Assembly (NCBI RefSeq): GCF_004137245.1
Contig: NZ_SDWS01000009.1
Coordinates: 62,001-126,000, forward strand
Origin: Nocardioides glacieisoli
GTDB lineage: Bacteria > Actinomycetota > Actinomycetes > Propionibacteriales > Nocardioidaceae
Direction: 5' to 3'
DNA length: 64,000 bases
Shown here: positions 34,438 to 44,653 of the stretch, piece after piece
Layout of the letters: each line of letters starts with the position of its first letter
Numbering within the stretch: the stretch's first letter is position 1
The notes under the pieces: model-generated
The model's input: the letters and a program-made list of their open reading frames with translations, nothing else
Told to the model about the DNA's origin: nothing
Database searches by the model: none
Made by a program: the position numbers and the translations under genes

Positions 34438-37400
34438 TCAGCGCCGCTTCACGCGGAACTTCGCAGTCGTACGAGCCTCCTCGGTGTTGGCGTCACCGAG
34501 GTAGCGGACCTTGGCCTTGTAACGGCCGGGCTTGCCGATCTTCTTGAGCTTGACGACCGCCTTGCCGTCGACGACGCGCGCCCGGTAGACCTTGCCCGCG
34601 ACGCGGACCCGGACCTTGCCGGTCGGCTCGTAGCCGTCGGCCTCCACGCGCACGACGATCTTGACGCGACCCTTGCCGGGCTTGACGACCTTCGGCTTGG
34701 CCTTCGCCGTGAGCGTCGGGGTCGCCTTGGTCACGACGTGGGTCACCGTGCCCGTCGACGCCTTGTGGCCGGCGTCGCCGGAGTAGGACAGCGCCAGGGT
34801 GTAGGTGCCGGGCGGCAGCGCCTTCGCAGGTACGGCGATCGTGCCCGCGCCCGAGGTGAGGGTGGTCGAGCCGATGACGGTCCCCGCGAGGGAGAGCGTC
34901 ACGGTGCCGGTGGCAGTCGCCGGGGCGACCTTCACCGCCACGGAAGCGGCCTGGCCGTAGTCGACCGGAGCGGCCGTACCGGTGACCGTCGTGTCGACGA
35001 CGACCGGTGCGGGGGCCGCAGGCGCCTTGATCCCGACGATCTCCGGATTGTGGTCGGAGGACCGGTAGGGGTTCGGGGCGTAGAGGTTCGTGACGTTGGA
35101 GTTGAAGCGCGCGTACTCGTAGTAGACCGACTCGTAGGAGTTGATGTCCCAGATGTCGACGCCCTGCACTGTCGCGAGCGCCGCGTCGTTGGCCAGCACG
35201 TGGTCGAGCGATCCGACCATGCCGTCGAAGGAATAGCTCTCCTCCTCCGGGTCACTGGTCGACTCCAGGTTGGTGTACCCGGCATCGTTGAGGATCTGGA
35301 TCGGGTCCTCCTCGGAGTAGGCGTTGAAGTCGCCGGCGAGGAAGACCTTGCTCAGGTTGCGCTGGGTCTTGAACTCATCGGCAAACGTCACCAGACCGGC
35401 CGCCTGCAGCTCGCGGCGATCGTTGGCGTTGCCCTGGCCGTCAGGGTCGGCGGTGCCGGATCCCTTCGACTTGAAGTGGTTGACGATCACCGCGAACGCC
35501 TCGGAGTCAGCGGTCCCGGCCCTCTTGAAGGCCTGCGCCACCGGCTCGCGGGCGTCCTCGAACGCCTCCCCGGCCGACGATTGGTCGCTCAGCACCACCG
35601 AGTCACCGACCAGCGACACCTTGGCCGGCTTGTAGATGAACCCGTTGCGGATCACGTCCTGCTCTGACGTCGGCGGCAGCACGGGTGCGGACGGGACCGC
35701 GGCCCAGGTGCCGGCACCGGCGTCGGCGTTGAGGGCCGTCACCAGTGCGTCGATCGCGAAGTCGCGCGGCTTGTTGAACTTCACCGAGTTCTCGAGCTCC
35801 TCGAGGGAGACGATGTCGGCGTTCGCGGTGTTGATGGCACTCACGATCTTGTCGCGCTGGCGCACCAGATTGGCGTCGTTGGCAGCGCCACGGGGACCGT
35901 TGGGGTTGCACGAGTTGTTGGAGATCCTGTTGCCCGCGCGGTCGACGTAGTAGGTGCACGTGCCGAGCCCGGAGGCGACGAACTCCTCACCGGTGGTCGG
36001 GAAGAAGTTCAGCACATTGAACGTCGCGAGCTTGAGGTCGCCACCGACCGGCTCGGGAGCCGCGGGACGGGTCTGCTCGAACTCCAGCATGCCGGTGGGC
36101 TTGCCGACCACCTGCGCCTGCGGCTGGATCCGCCACGACGTGTTGCGCTGCGTGAACACGACCGGCTTGACGAAGGTCATCCCGGCACCGACGCGCACGG
36201 TGTGGTCCGCAGTGAACCACGGGAGCGGCTCGCCCGCGCGGTCGTAGTTGGGCGGGTTGCCCGGGATGAAGTAGCTCCACGACGACGCGTCGTCGAGGAT
36301 CAGGCGGTGGGCGGCGTTGTAGGCCTTGCGGGCGTCGATCGCGGGGGTGTCCTGCGCGTCGATGATCTCCGTCGGAGCGACCAGCGGGTCGTCGCTGTTG
36401 GCAACGACCGCGAGCTCTCCGATGAACGCGCCGTCGTTCTGCCCGTTGGACCGCAGGTCGGGGCTGCCGTCGTAGGAGTCCGTGACGGTCCACGGAGCGG
36501 TGGGCTTGAACAGCTCGCCCTCCACGACCTCGCGCGCGGTGTCCAGGGCCGCGCCCGTCAGGCACGCCGTGCCCGGGAGTGCGCAGTCGGTGCCGGGCAC
36601 CTGGGTCTTGAGGACGACCTCGCCCAGGGACGGCGTCACCGTGGTGACTCCAGTCGCGGTGACCTGAGTGGCACCTGCGAACTCGCCGGCGGTGCCGGTC
36701 ACCTCGACCGAGTCGCCGACCGACGGGTACACGGCGAATCCGGAGGTCCCGCCGTAGACGAAGACCGCGTCAGAGGCGTCCGGGGTGGTGTCGGCGCCGG
36801 GCGTCTGGATGTAGAAGCCGTTGAGGCCACCAGTCGGGTAGGCCGCGGTGACGACACCGCGGGTCGTGACCGTCTGGCCGTTGATCGGCGTGGCGGCACC
36901 GCTGCCCTGGATCTCGGCGATCGCGATCGGGGCAGCAGGCTCCGTGACGGTGAACGTGAACGTGACGGAGTCCGTCGCCGGGGTCGGGGCGGCGGAGTCC
37001 GTGGCAGTCGCGGTGACGGAGTAGGTGCCGGGGGTGGTCGGCGTACCGGACACGGCGCCGTCCGTGGCGACCACGACGCCCGGGGGCAGGCCGGTGGCCG
37101 TCCACGTGTAGGGGGCGGTGCCTCCCGTCGCACTCAGGGTGAAGCCGGTGATGGGCGCGTCGACCACGCCGGACTTGTTGCCCGGCGAGACGGCGTCCAG
37201 GCCGGCGGCAGCAACGACGTTCTCCGCGTCCGGCGTGGGCGCCTGGGCCGTGAACTCGGTGGAGTTGTTGTCGTTGTCGGCCGCGATGCGCTGGATGCTC
37301 AGAGCGACGGTGTTGCCGGACGCCGCAGCGGTCTCGGGAGTGTTGCTGGTGCCGTAGCCGAGCTTGTCGACGACCAGGTCGCTGCTCGACGGGTCGACGG

Positions 37401-37845
37401 CAGACGCCCCGCTCACGAGCGTGACGGTCCCGCCAGCACCCCCGGGGTTGATGCTCGAGGTCTGGTCGACCCCGGGCACGGCCGTGCCATTCGCTCCGTT
37501 GCTCCCACCCTGGAGCGTGAAGTAGCCGTTGGCGCCGATGGAGCCGGTCAGCGGAACCGTCGTGGTCGAGTTTCCGGTCGAACCGGGGGCGCGGTACTGG
37601 ACCGACATCGGCGTGGCGGTGAAGTCGATCGCCGCCCCGGTCAGGTTGCGCAGCTCGACGTACTTGTTCGTGTGCACGGCGCCGGCCGAGCCGCCGTTGA
37701 TGTAGACCTCGCTGATGACGAGCGTGGTGCTTGCGGCCTGTGCGGGCGAGGCCAGGCTGATGGCCAGCGGCGAGACGACGAGGGTGGCGGCGAGGGTGCC
37801 GACCACCCCTCGACGACGCCACGAGAGGGGCGCTGGTGAGCGCAT
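34438..37845 (-). CDS. Secreted ExeM/NucH-type nuclease with lamin-tail, OB and Ig-like domains
   Basis: The 1135-residue exported protein has a signal peptide ending near SPAQAAS (about residue 37). Domains in order: a lamin-tail (LTD) domain (STTLVISEVYINGGSAG to about 200), a putative Ig domain (TGGTAPYTWTATGLPPG), an OB-fold region (IAEIQGSGAATPINGQTV), and an endonuclease/exonuclease/phosphatase domain from LKLATFNVLNFF through ELEN, IVNHFKSKG, LAGDFNAY and RSSDHNPEI. Two C-terminal Ig-like modules end in KFRVKRR. It probably degrades extracellular DNA. ATG at 37845 has GGAG 5-8 nt upstream; a secreted nucleotidase gene lies downstream. Confidence 0.9.
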   Translation of the reverse strand: MRSPAPLSWRRRGVVGTLAATLVVSPLAISLASPAQAASTTLVISEVYINGGSAGAVHTNKYVELRNLTGAAIDFTATPMSVQYRAPGSTGNSTTTVPLTGSIGANGYFTLQGGSNGANGTAVPGVDQTSSINPGGAGGTVTLVSGASAVDPSSSDLVVDKLGYGTSNTPETAAASGNTVALSIQRIAADNDNNSTEFTAQAPTPDAENVVAAAGLDAVSPGNKSGVVDAPITGFTLSATGGTAPYTWTATGLPPGVVVATDGAVSGTPTTPGTYSVTATATDSAAPTPATDSVTFTFTVTEPAAPIAIAEIQGSGAATPINGQTVTTRGVVTAAYPTGGLNGFYIQTPGADTTPDASDAVFVYGGTSGFAVYPSVGDSVEVTGTAGEFAGATQVTATGVTTVTPSLGEVVLKTQVPGTDCALPGTACLTGAALDTAREVVEGELFKPTAPWTVTDSYDGSPDLRSNGQNDGAFIGELAVVANSDDPLVAPTEIIDAQDTPAIDARKAYNAAHRLILDDASSWSYFIPGNPPNYDRAGEPLPWFTADHTVRVGAGMTFVKPVVFTQRNTSWRIQPQAQVVGKPTGMLEFEQTRPAAPEPVGGDLKLATFNVLNFFPTTGEEFVASGLGTCTYYVDRAGNRISNNSCNPNGPRGAANDANLVRQRDKIVSAINTANADIVSLEELENSVKFNKPRDFAIDALVTALNADAGAGTWAAVPSAPVLPPTSEQDVIRNGFIYKPAKVSLVGDSVVLSDQSSAGEAFEDAREPVAQAFKRAGTADSEAFAVIVNHFKSKGSGTADPDGQGNANDRRELQAAGLVTFADEFKTQRNLSKVFLAGDFNAYSEEDPIQILNDAGYTNLESTSDPEEESYSFDGMVGSLDHVLANDAALATVQGVDIWDINSYESVYYEYARFNSNVTNLYAPNPYRSSDHNPEIVGIKAPAAPAPVVVDTTVTGTAAPVDYGQAASVAVKVAPATATGTVTLSLAGTVIGSTTLTSGAGTIAVPAKALPPGTYTLALSYSGDAGHKASTGTVTHVVTKATPTLTAKAKPKVVKPGKGRVKIVVRVEADGYEPTGKVRVRVAGKVYRARVVDGKAVVKLKKIGKPGRYKAKVRYLGDANTEEARTTAKFRVKRR

Positions 37846-37858
37846 GCGAACTCCGGGA

Positions 37859-37878
37859 GGGTCAGGTGAATGTGACCC
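37859..37878. promoter_or_regulatory. Inverted repeat in the nuclease 5' region
   Basis: GGGTCA, 8 nt, TGACCC forms a perfect inverted repeat 13 nt before the nuclease start. It could be an operator half-site pair or an mRNA hairpin near the ribosome-binding site. The rest of 37846-37995 shows no gene. Confidence 0.4.
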
Positions 37879-37995
37879 ACGCATCTTCACCCAGAGGTCC
37901 GACAGTTGGGGTCTCGGACCTGCATCAATTCGTGCGAGGGTTGACGAAAGTTCACGACCGATTTGGTGAGGTGTGGCCGTAACGGCCGAAACGCC

Positions 37996-38613
37996 TCAGG
38001 AGCCCGGTGTGCGCTGCTTCCTGACCTCGCGGACGAATTCCCACCCGGACCACATCGTCATCACGACGGCACCGGCGAGCGCCACCTGGCTGACGTAGAA
38101 CAGCACCTCGCCCAGCGGACCGGGCCAGAAGTCGAAGGCGCCGCCGTGGGCGTCACCGTGCGGCAGCGGCCAGGTCAGACCGGCCAGGGCGAAGGCCTGC
38201 AGCACGGTCTTGATCTTCCCGCTCTGCGCGGCCGGGATCACGACCTGCTTCAGCACCGAGAGGCGCAACAGCGTGACGCCCCACTCGCGCAGCAGCACCA
38301 CGATCGTGACCCACCACCAGACGTCCCCGACGATCGAGAGCCCGATGAAGGCCATGCCGGTGATCGCCTTGTCGGCGATGGGGTCGGCGATCTTGCCGAA
38401 GTCGGTGATCAGATTGTGCTTGCGCGCGAGGTCGCCGTCGATCTTGTCGGTGATCATCGCGACGGCGAACAGCGCGAAGGCCACCCAGCGCCACAGCGGG
38501 TCGTTGCCGCCGTCGTGCAGGAGCGCCCAGCCGAACAACGGCACCATCGCGATGCGCAGGACGGTGAGCACGTTGGCGATGTTCCAGTTCGAGACCTGCT
38601 GGTCGGTCGTCAT
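37996..38613 (-). CDS. pgsA: CDP-diacylglycerol-glycerol-3-phosphate 3-phosphatidyltransferase
   Basis: The 205-residue membrane protein has four to six helices and the CDP-alcohol phosphotransferase motif D-x2-DG-x2-AR-x8-G-x3-D-x3-D, seen as [19 protein letters not shown] then IADPIAD. It makes phosphatidylglycerophosphate, or a related phospholipid, at the inner face of the membrane. The ATG overlaps the rimO stop (ATGA). Position between rimO/ftsK and clgR/cinA relatives fits PgsA of other actinobacteria (PgsA3-like in mycobacteria). The exact acceptor is assumed to be glycerol-3-phosphate. Confidence 0.9.
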   Translation of the reverse strand: MTTDQQVSNWNIANVLTVLRIAMVPLFGWALLHDGGNDPLWRWVAFALFAVAMITDKIDGDLARKHNLITDFGKIADPIADKAITGMAFIGLSIVGDVWWWVTIVVLLREWGVTLLRLSVLKQVVIPAAQSGKIKTVLQAFALAGLTWPLPHGDAHGGAFDFWPGPLGEVLFYVSQVALAGAVVMTMWSGWEFVREVRKQRTPGS

Positions 38614-40085
38614 GCTGCTCCCTCCGCACGTGCGACGAGGTCGACGCCGTCGGTCCCGGTGACGGTCGCGGTCACCAGGTCGCCGACCTCCGCGTCGTCC
38701 GCGCCGAGCAGGGTCGTCGTACCGTCCACCTCGGGACCCTGGTGCGCCGCGCGGCCCTCGACGGCCTCGTCGATGCTCTCGACGAGCACGACGACCTGCT
38801 CACCGATGCGCTCCTCGGCCCGCTGGGCGTTGAGCTCCTCGACCAGGCCGGTGACGTGCTCGGTGCGGGCGCGGATCTCGTCGTCGTCCAGCTTGAGGTC
38901 GTCGGCGAAGCCGGCCGCCTCGGTGCCGTCCTCGTCGGAGTAGCCGAAGACGCCGGTCACGTCCATCCGCGCCGCCACGAGGAAGTCGCACAGAGTCTGG
39001 AGGTCCTCGTCGGTCTCGCCGGGGAACCCGACGATGACGTTGGACCGTACGCCGGCCAGCGGGGCCTGCGACCGGATGCGCGCGAGCAGGTCGAGGAAGC
39101 TCTCGGGGTCGCCGAAGCGACGCATCCGGCGCAGCACGGTGGCGCTGGCGTGCTGGAAGGACAGGTCGAAGTAGGGCACGACGCCCGGGGTGTCGGCGAT
39201 CGCCTCGATCAGGCCGGGGCGGGTCTCGGCGGGCTGGAGGTAGGACACCCGCACCCGCTCGATGCCGTCAATGCCCGACAGCTCGGGGAGCAGGGTCTCG
39301 AGCAACCTCAGGTCGCCGAGGTCCTTGCCGTAGGACGTGGAGTTCTCGCTGACGAGGAAGAGCTCCTTGACCCCCTGCGTGGCCAGCCACTGGCCCTCCT
39401 GCAGCACGTCGCTCGGGCGACGGCTGACGAAGGAGCCGCGGAAGGCCGGGATCGCGCAGAACGTGCAGCGTCGGTCGCAGCCGCTCGCCAGCTTGAGCGG
39501 AGCCATCGGCCCGGAGTCGAGGCGACGACGTACGGAACGGGGTCCCGTCGCAGGTGCGCCGGCCCCGATCTCGCTCGTGTCGGCGGCGACCTCGTGACCC
39601 GGGATCGAGATGGTCGAGGCGTCGCGGTCGACCGGGGAGATCGGCAGCAGGCGGCGACGGTCGGACGGCGTGTGCGGGTGGTGCACCTCGCCACCGACGA
39701 TCGCGCGCAGCTTCGCAGCGATGTCGGGGTAGTCGTCGAAGCCCAGCACCGCGTCGGCCTCGGGCAGCGACTCCGCGAGGTCCTTGCCATACCTCTCCGC
39801 GAGGCAGCCCACCGCCACGACGGCCTGGGCGCGACCGCCGTGCTCGACCTTGAGGTCCGCGGCCTCGAGCAGGGTGTCGACGGAGTCCTTCTTGGCCGCC
39901 TCGACGAAGCCGCAGGTGTTGACCACGACGGTGTCGGCGTCCTCCGCGTCGTCGACGAGCACGAAGCCGCCCGCCTCGAGGCGTCCGGCCAGCTCCTCGG
40001 AGTCCACCTCGTTGCGGGCGCAGCCGAGCGTCACCACCGCAACGTTCAGCGGGGTGGGGGGAAGCTCGGTGTCAGTCGTCGTCAT
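38610..40085 (-). CDS. rimO: Ribosomal protein S12 methylthiotransferase RimO
   Basis: The 491-residue radical-SAM enzyme adds a methylthio group to an Asp of ribosomal protein S12. The N-terminal UPF0004 domain supplies three cluster Cys in [11 protein letters not shown] (C22), NTCGFVE and VGCLAERY. The radical-SAM cluster motif is [16 protein letters not shown] (C-x3-C-x2-C). The C-terminal TRAM domain starts near [12 protein letters not shown]. The EVDSE signature favours RimO over MiaB. ATG at 40085 was chosen; it follows the RodZ-like gene by 72 nt. Confidence 0.93.
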   Translation of the reverse strand: MTTTDTELPPTPLNVAVVTLGCARNEVDSEELAGRLEAGGFVLVDDAEDADTVVVNTCGFVEAAKKDSVDTLLEAADLKVEHGGRAQAVVAVGCLAERYGKDLAESLPEADAVLGFDDYPDIAAKLRAIVGGEVHHPHTPSDRRRLLPISPVDRDASTISIPGHEVAADTSEIGAGAPATGPRSVRRRLDSGPMAPLKLASGCDRRCTFCAIPAFRGSFVSRRPSDVLQEGQWLATQGVKELFLVSENSTSYGKDLGDLRLLETLLPELSGIDGIERVRVSYLQPAETRPGLIEAIADTPGVVPYFDLSFQHASATVLRRMRRFGDPESFLDLLARIRSQAPLAGVRSNVIVGFPGETDEDLQTLCDFLVAARMDVTGVFGYSDEDGTEAAGFADDLKLDDDEIRARTEHVTGLVEELNAQRAEERIGEQVVVLVESIDEAVEGRAAHQGPEVDGTTTLLGADDAEVGDLVTATVTGTDGVDLVARAEGAA

Positions 40086-40157
40086 CGCACCGTGAGTATG
40101 CCGGGTTCGCGGGTGCGGACCAGCAATGCCGGGGCGGTGAGGCACCTCACCGCTGGG

Positions 40158-41774
40158 TCAGTCCTCGACGAAGGTGCCCTGGCCCGCGACCCCGGGCTCC
40201 CCGACCGCACGGGCAGCGCCGTCGCCGAGGGCGACGGTGACGGCACCGTCGGTCGACATCACGCGCACCGGCGGGGACGCCTTCAGCTCGCGGGACTGGC
40301 CGACGGCGAGGTCGCCCTTGAAGACCTCCGTGCCGGACGCGTCGCGCACGACGACGCGGGCGCCGCCGGTCGAGGCGGCCGTCACGACGACGTCGACCGG
40401 CTTGGCGGGCGGGGCGTTGCCCGCGCCCTGCGGACCACCGGAGCCGTTGAGCACCGGGGTCGAGCCGCGGAGCTCGGGCGGGGTGTCCATGACCAGGCGG
40501 GCGATCGACCAGCAGAGCACGAGCGCCATCACGACCGCGACGAGCACCGACCAGTTCGGACCGCCGCGGGTGCCGCGGATCGAACCGTGCGCACCGGTGG
40601 CCAGCTCGGCCTCGAAGACGCGGCGCGGGTTGATCGGGGCGTGCGCGTAGCGCTCGTCGTACGACGCCAGCAGCGGCGCCACGTCGAGGCCCAGCACGCG
40701 GGCGAGGGTGCGCAGGTGCCCGCGGGCGTAGAAGTCGCCGCCGCACGGCTCGAAGTCGTCGACCTCGACGGCCTCGATGACGTGGGGGCGGATTCGGGTG
40801 CGCTCGGCGAGCTGGTCGACGGTGAGCCCGATGCGGGTGCGGGCCGCGGCCAGCTCCGGACCGATGACCGGGTCCTCGGCAGGCTCGACCTCGAAGTCGT
40901 CGAGCACGAGCGGCTCGACCGGGTCGCCGGCCCGGGCGATCGCCCGGACGCGGTCGCCCCACGACTGGGTCTCCTCCACCAGGCTGACCCGACCGGGACG
41001 GTGGTGCTCGCGGCCCTCGGGCTCGGAAGCGGATTCGGCGGGCTCGAAGTCGCGACGGACCTCCGAGCGTCGGGCCGCCCCCGTCTCGCGCAGCGCTGCC
41101 GGGGTCGGGCTGGCGACGACCGTGTCCTCGGGAACCACGACGTCCTCAGGGACCTCGACGGCATCCTCGGTGACGAGCGGCTCGACCAGCACCACCTGGC
41201 TGGCGTCGCGCGCCACCCGTCCCAACGCCACCGTGAGGTCGTCACCCGCACCCACGAGGCGGGTGGAGAGCCCCAGCGGCACCGCGAGCGGAGCACCGTG
41301 CAGCATGCGCGAGATGGTCGTGTGGCGCTTGCCGGCGCCGGTGATCTCGGACTCGATCAGCTCGAGGTTGTGCGGCACCACGACCAGCCGTCCGTCGCGC
41401 AGCAGCCCGCGGCGCGGGGTGTGCTCGACGTGGTGGACCGCGGTCCACGGCAGGCCGCGCCAGGTGCGACCGAGCCGGATCCGGATGCCCTGCGCGTCAG
41501 CGACCAGCAGGGGCGTACGCGCGTCGACGAGGCTGGCGAGCCAGTAGGCGCCGAGCAGCCCCATGACGACCACGAAGGCCCAGTCGAGGGCGGACCCGCC
41601 CTGGGCCGCACGACCGAGGTAGGCGATGGCGACCGCCGAGGCGGTCAGGCCCACAGCAGCGGCGACGCCGGCGTGGCGGCGTACCTCGATGCCGTCGGGT
41701 GCGGCGCTGAGCTCGCCCTCGTGCGTCCCCTCCGTCGACAGATCGGTCTCGTCCTCGTTCAGCATGGCGCCCAT
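40158..41774 (-). CDS. RodZ-like helix-turn-helix membrane protein with N-terminal two-helix/PH-like extension
   Basis: The 538-residue protein joins two parts. Residues 38-56 and 65-83 are membrane helices followed by a beta-rich region (ADAQGIRIRLGRTWRGLPWTAV, broken here for length) like a bacterial PH/DUF3093-type domain. Residues 306-372 form a RodZ-type HTH (PELAAARTRIGLTVDQLAER), followed by TM helix 408-428 and a DUF4115-like C-terminal domain. RodZ-type proteins link the cytoskeleton to cell-wall synthesis. The start overlaps the ftsK stop by one base. Ordinary actinobacterial RodZ-like proteins are about half this length, so the N-terminal part looks like a fusion. Confidence 0.8.
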   Translation of the reverse strand: MGAMLNEDETDLSTEGTHEGELSAAPDGIEVRRHAGVAAAVGLTASAVAIAYLGRAAQGGSALDWAFVVVMGLLGAYWLASLVDARTPLLVADAQGIRIRLGRTWRGLPWTAVHHVEHTPRRGLLRDGRLVVVPHNLELIESEITGAGKRHTTISRMLHGAPLAVPLGLSTRLVGAGDDLTVALGRVARDASQVVLVEPLVTEDAVEVPEDVVVPEDTVVASPTPAALRETGAARRSEVRRDFEPAESASEPEGREHHRPGRVSLVEETQSWGDRVRAIARAGDPVEPLVLDDFEVEPAEDPVIGPELAAARTRIGLTVDQLAERTRIRPHVIEAVEVDDFEPCGGDFYARGHLRTLARVLGLDVAPLLASYDERYAHAPINPRRVFEAELATGAHGSIRGTRGGPNWSVLVAVVMALVLCWSIARLVMDTPPELRGSTPVLNGSGGPQGAGNAPPAKPVDVVVTAASTGGARVVVRDASGTEVFKGDLAVGQSRELKASPPVRVMSTDGAVTVALGDGAARAVGEPGVAGQGTFVED

Positions 41775-44422
41775 CAGGCTCCCCCCTCCAACGTCGCGAT
41801 CACGGAATCGAGCTCGTCGGGCTTGACCAGGACGTCACGGGCCTTCGAGCCCTCGCTGGGCCCGACGACCCCGCGGCTCTCCATGATGTCCATCAGGCGT
41901 CCGGCCTTGGCAAAGCCGACGCGCAGCTTGCGCTGCAGCATCGACGTCGAGCCGAACTGGGTGGAGACGACGAGCTCGACGGCCTGGACCACGAGCTCCA
42001 TGTCGTCGCCGATGTCGTCGTCGATGTCGCGCTTGGCCGCCGCGGGCGCGGTGACCTCCTCGATGTAGGTCGGCTCCAGCTGGTCCTTGCAGTGCTTGAC
42101 CACCTGGTGGATCTCGGCCTCGGTGACCCATGCACCCTGCACGCGCACCGGCTTGCTGGCACCCATCGGCAGGAAGAGCCCGTCACCCTGGCCGACGAGC
42201 TTCTCCGCGCCCGGCTGGTCGAGGATGACCCGGCTGTCGCCCAGCGAGCTGGTGGCGAAGGCGAGCCGCGACGGCACGTTGGCCTTGATCAGGCCGGTGA
42301 CGACGTCGACCGAGGGGCGCTGCGTCGCGAGCACCAGGTGGATGCCGGCCGCGCGGGCCAGCTGGGTGATGCGGACGACCGAGTCCTCCACGTCGCGCGG
42401 CGACACCATCATCAGGTCGGCGAGCTCGTCGACGATGACCAGGAGGTAGGGGTACGGCGTGAGCGTGCGCTCGCTGCCCGCCGGGACCTCGACCTTGCCC
42501 GCCCGCACGGCCTTGTTGAAGTCGTCGATGTGGCGGTAGCCGAAGTTGGCCAGGTCGTCGTAGCGCATGTCCATCTCGCGCACGACCCACGCCAGCGCCT
42601 CGGCGGCCTTCTTGGGGTTGGTGATGATCGGGGTGATCAGGTGCGGCACGCCCTCGTAGGCGTTGAGCTCGACCCGCTTGGGGTCGATCATGATCATCCG
42701 GACCTCGTCGGGCGTCGAGCGCATGAGGATCGAGGTGATCAGCGAGTTGATGAACGACGACTTTCCGGAGCCGGTCGCGCCGGCCACCAGCAGGTGCGGC
42801 ATCTTCGCCATGTTGGCGACGACGAAGCCGCCCTCGACGTCCTTGCCGAGCCCCGCGACCATCGGGTGGTGGTCGGAGCGGGCGGTGTTGGAGCGGAGCA
42901 CGTCGCCGAGGGAGACGATCTCCTTGTCGAGGTTGGGGATCTCGATGCCGATCGCGGACTTGCCCGGGATCGGGCTGAGGATCCGCACGTCGGCGGAGGC
43001 GACGGCGTAGGCGATGTTCTTCGACAGCGCGGTGACCTTCTCCACCTTCACCGCGGGGCCGAGCTCGACCTCGTAGCGGGTGACGGTCGGGCCGCGCGTG
43101 TAGCCGGTGACGGCGGCGTCGATGCCGAACTCCTCCATCACCTGCATCAGCCGCTCGACGACCGCGTCGCTGGCCTTGGAGCGGGCCTTGTGGGGCGAGC
43201 CGGGCTTGAGAGCGGAGTTGTCGGGCAGTGAGTAGGTGATGTCGCCGGACAGCGCGAGCTGCTCCACACGGGCCGGGAGCGGCGTGTGCGGCGGCGGCTC
43301 GAGGGTGCCGGTGTCGGCCTCAGCGCCGCTGCGGGCGGCGGGGACGGCCGGGGTGACCTCGGTCGGGGCGTCGGCGGTCGGGTCGGCGAACAGGTCGATG
43401 CCGTAGTCCTCGACCTGGTCGTCGGAGGCGACGTCCTTCTTGCGGCGGCGCCTCTTCAGCTCGCGGTCGCTCAAGACCGGGCTGTCGTAGGCGGGGTCAC
43501 CCATCTCGGGGTCGATGTCGTCCTCGAGCATCGAGCGGCGGCGGGTGCGGACGGGCTTCGTGGCCTCGTCCTCGGCCGGCTCGACGTCGGGCGCGGTGCG
43601 GCCGAGCGCCTTGTCGCGCAGCGCCGCGAGCTTGACCGGGATCTGGTAGACGGGCGTCGCGGTGATGATCAGGATCCCGAAGATCGCGAGCAGGCCGAGC
43701 AGGGGCACCACGACGTACGGCGTCTGCATCAGGTCCAGGAGCAGGCTCGAGGTGACGTAGCCGACCGCTCCCCCGGCCTCCTGCAGGTTGGTGGCGTCGC
43801 CCAGGACGGGCTGCGGGTTGCCGTTGGCGATGTGCACGATGCCGAGCAGCCCGAGGCCGAACGCGGTCCAGCCGATCACCTGGCGACCCGCGGGGCCGTT
43901 GCGCTCCGGGTCGCGGAGCGTGCGCCAGCCCGCGTAGACGAGGAAGAGCGGGACGAACCAGCCGACCTTGCCGACGGCGCCGGAGGTGACCGAGCGCGCG
44001 AAGTCCATCACGCCACCCGGCAGCTGCCACCACACGGCCGCGGCGGCGATCGTCGCGAGGCCGAAGAGGAAGAGCCCGGCACCGTCACGACGGTGCTCGG
44101 GGTCGAGGTCGCGGGCCGACTGCCCGATAGAGCGGGCGACGGCGCCGAGGGCGTGGGCGATGCCCAGCCAGACGGCCGCGATCCCGCGTCCGATCGCGCC
44201 GAAGGCCCGCGAGACCGGCCCAGGCCCGTTGCGCACGGCACGGGGTGCCGGACGCGACGCAGGGCGACGCTTGGCCGCGCTGGAGCCGCTCCTCGTCGAG
44301 CTCGAGCGAGGGGCGGACTTGCTGGTACTCCGGGATCGGGTGCTCGAGGCCTTGGACCGGCTCTTGGAACCGGACGTGCTCGTGCTCCGCGACCCCGGCG
44401 GGGAAGACGTACGGGTCGCCAT
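41774..44422 (-). CDS. ftsK: FtsK/SpoIIIE DNA translocase
   Basis: The 882-residue septal DNA pump has a Ser/Arg/Lys-rich cytoplasmic tail (1-65), four or five membrane helices (about 110-265), a linker, and the ATPase motor with Walker [10 protein letters not shown] (near 550) and Walker [13 protein letters not shown]. The C-terminal gamma winged helix ([21 protein letters not shown]) recognises oriented DNA signals. It clears chromosome ends from the division septum and aids dimer resolution. ATG at 44422 has TAGGGT 6 nt upstream, so it is probably leaderless and heads the ftsK-RodZ-rimO-pgsA operon. Confidence 0.95.
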   Translation of the reverse strand: MATRTSSPPGSRSTSTSGSKSRSKASSTRSRSTSKSAPRSSSTRSGSSAAKRRPASRPAPRAVRNGPGPVSRAFGAIGRGIAAVWLGIAHALGAVARSIGQSARDLDPEHRRDGAGLFLFGLATIAAAAVWWQLPGGVMDFARSVTSGAVGKVGWFVPLFLVYAGWRTLRDPERNGPAGRQVIGWTAFGLGLLGIVHIANGNPQPVLGDATNLQEAGGAVGYVTSSLLLDLMQTPYVVVPLLGLLAIFGILIITATPVYQIPVKLAALRDKALGRTAPDVEPAEDEATKPVRTRRRSMLEDDIDPEMGDPAYDSPVLSDRELKRRRRKKDVASDDQVEDYGIDLFADPTADAPTEVTPAVPAARSGAEADTGTLEPPPHTPLPARVEQLALSGDITYSLPDNSALKPGSPHKARSKASDAVVERLMQVMEEFGIDAAVTGYTRGPTVTRYEVELGPAVKVEKVTALSKNIAYAVASADVRILSPIPGKSAIGIEIPNLDKEIVSLGDVLRSNTARSDHHPMVAGLGKDVEGGFVVANMAKMPHLLVAGATGSGKSSFINSLITSILMRSTPDEVRMIMIDPKRVELNAYEGVPHLITPIITNPKKAAEALAWVVREMDMRYDDLANFGYRHIDDFNKAVRAGKVEVPAGSERTLTPYPYLLVIVDELADLMMVSPRDVEDSVVRITQLARAAGIHLVLATQRPSVDVVTGLIKANVPSRLAFATSSLGDSRVILDQPGAEKLVGQGDGLFLPMGASKPVRVQGAWVTEAEIHQVVKHCKDQLEPTYIEEVTAPAAAKRDIDDDIGDDMELVVQAVELVVSTQFGSTSMLQRKLRVGFAKAGRLMDIMESRGVVGPSEGSKARDVLVKPDELDSVIATLEGGA

Positions 44423-44428
44423 GCTGTG

Positions 44429-44434
44429 ACCCTA
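44429..44434 (-). promoter_or_regulatory. Leaderless -10 element of ftsK
   Basis: TAGGGT on the minus strand lies 6 nt before the ftsK ATG, with no ribosome-binding site between. Confidence 0.6.
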
Positions 44435-44462
44435 CGGCCAAGTCACACCAGCCACAGGGATC

Positions 44463-44515
44463 ACACGCATGCGTGTCGTGCGTGAGCAGTCCGAGGGAGG
44501 GGTGACTCCACCCCT
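44463..44515. other. Two perfect palindromes in the ftsK-subtilase intergenic region
   Basis: ACACGCATGCGTGT (44463-44476) is a perfect 14-bp palindrome. AGGGGTG (44498-44504) pairs perfectly with CACCCCT (44509-44515) over an ACTC loop. They lie between divergent genes, upstream of the ftsK promoter and of the subtilase promoter, so either may be a regulator site. The segment 44535-44580 between them and the subtilase promoter is unusually AT-rich for this window. Confidence 0.45.
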
Positions 44516-44595
44516 GAGGAGCATCTCGGTCACGACCAGTAGGAAATCCAAGAATCCATTCGAAAGTTGTAGGGAGAACGTCCGAGATGTCCTTA

Positions 44596-44613
44596 GGGTG
44601 ACCCGGGTCACCC
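44596..44613. promoter_or_regulatory. 18-bp perfect palindrome, CRP-like operator overlapping the subtilase promoter
   Basis: GGGTGACCCGGGTCACCC is a perfect palindrome containing GTGA-N6-TCAC, the core of CRP/GlxR-type cAMP-receptor sites. A -10-like TAGGGT (44594-44599) overlaps its left end, so binding would cover the transcript start and should repress the secreted subtilase gene. Confidence 0.5.
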
Positions 44614-44653
44614 GCGTGGTGGCACGTCTCATCCGTTCCCAAGTGGAGGAATC

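Noticed and set aside
37974..37986. Terminator after pgsA (GGCCGT-A-ACGGCC stem)
   Set aside because: The stem is short with almost no loop and no following U-tract; too weak to list.
38742..42068. Very long open frame antisense to rimO, the RodZ-like gene and ftsK
   Set aside because: Its translation is low-complexity Arg/Asp/Val-rich and spans three conserved genes on the other strand; such frames arise from high GC at third codon positions.
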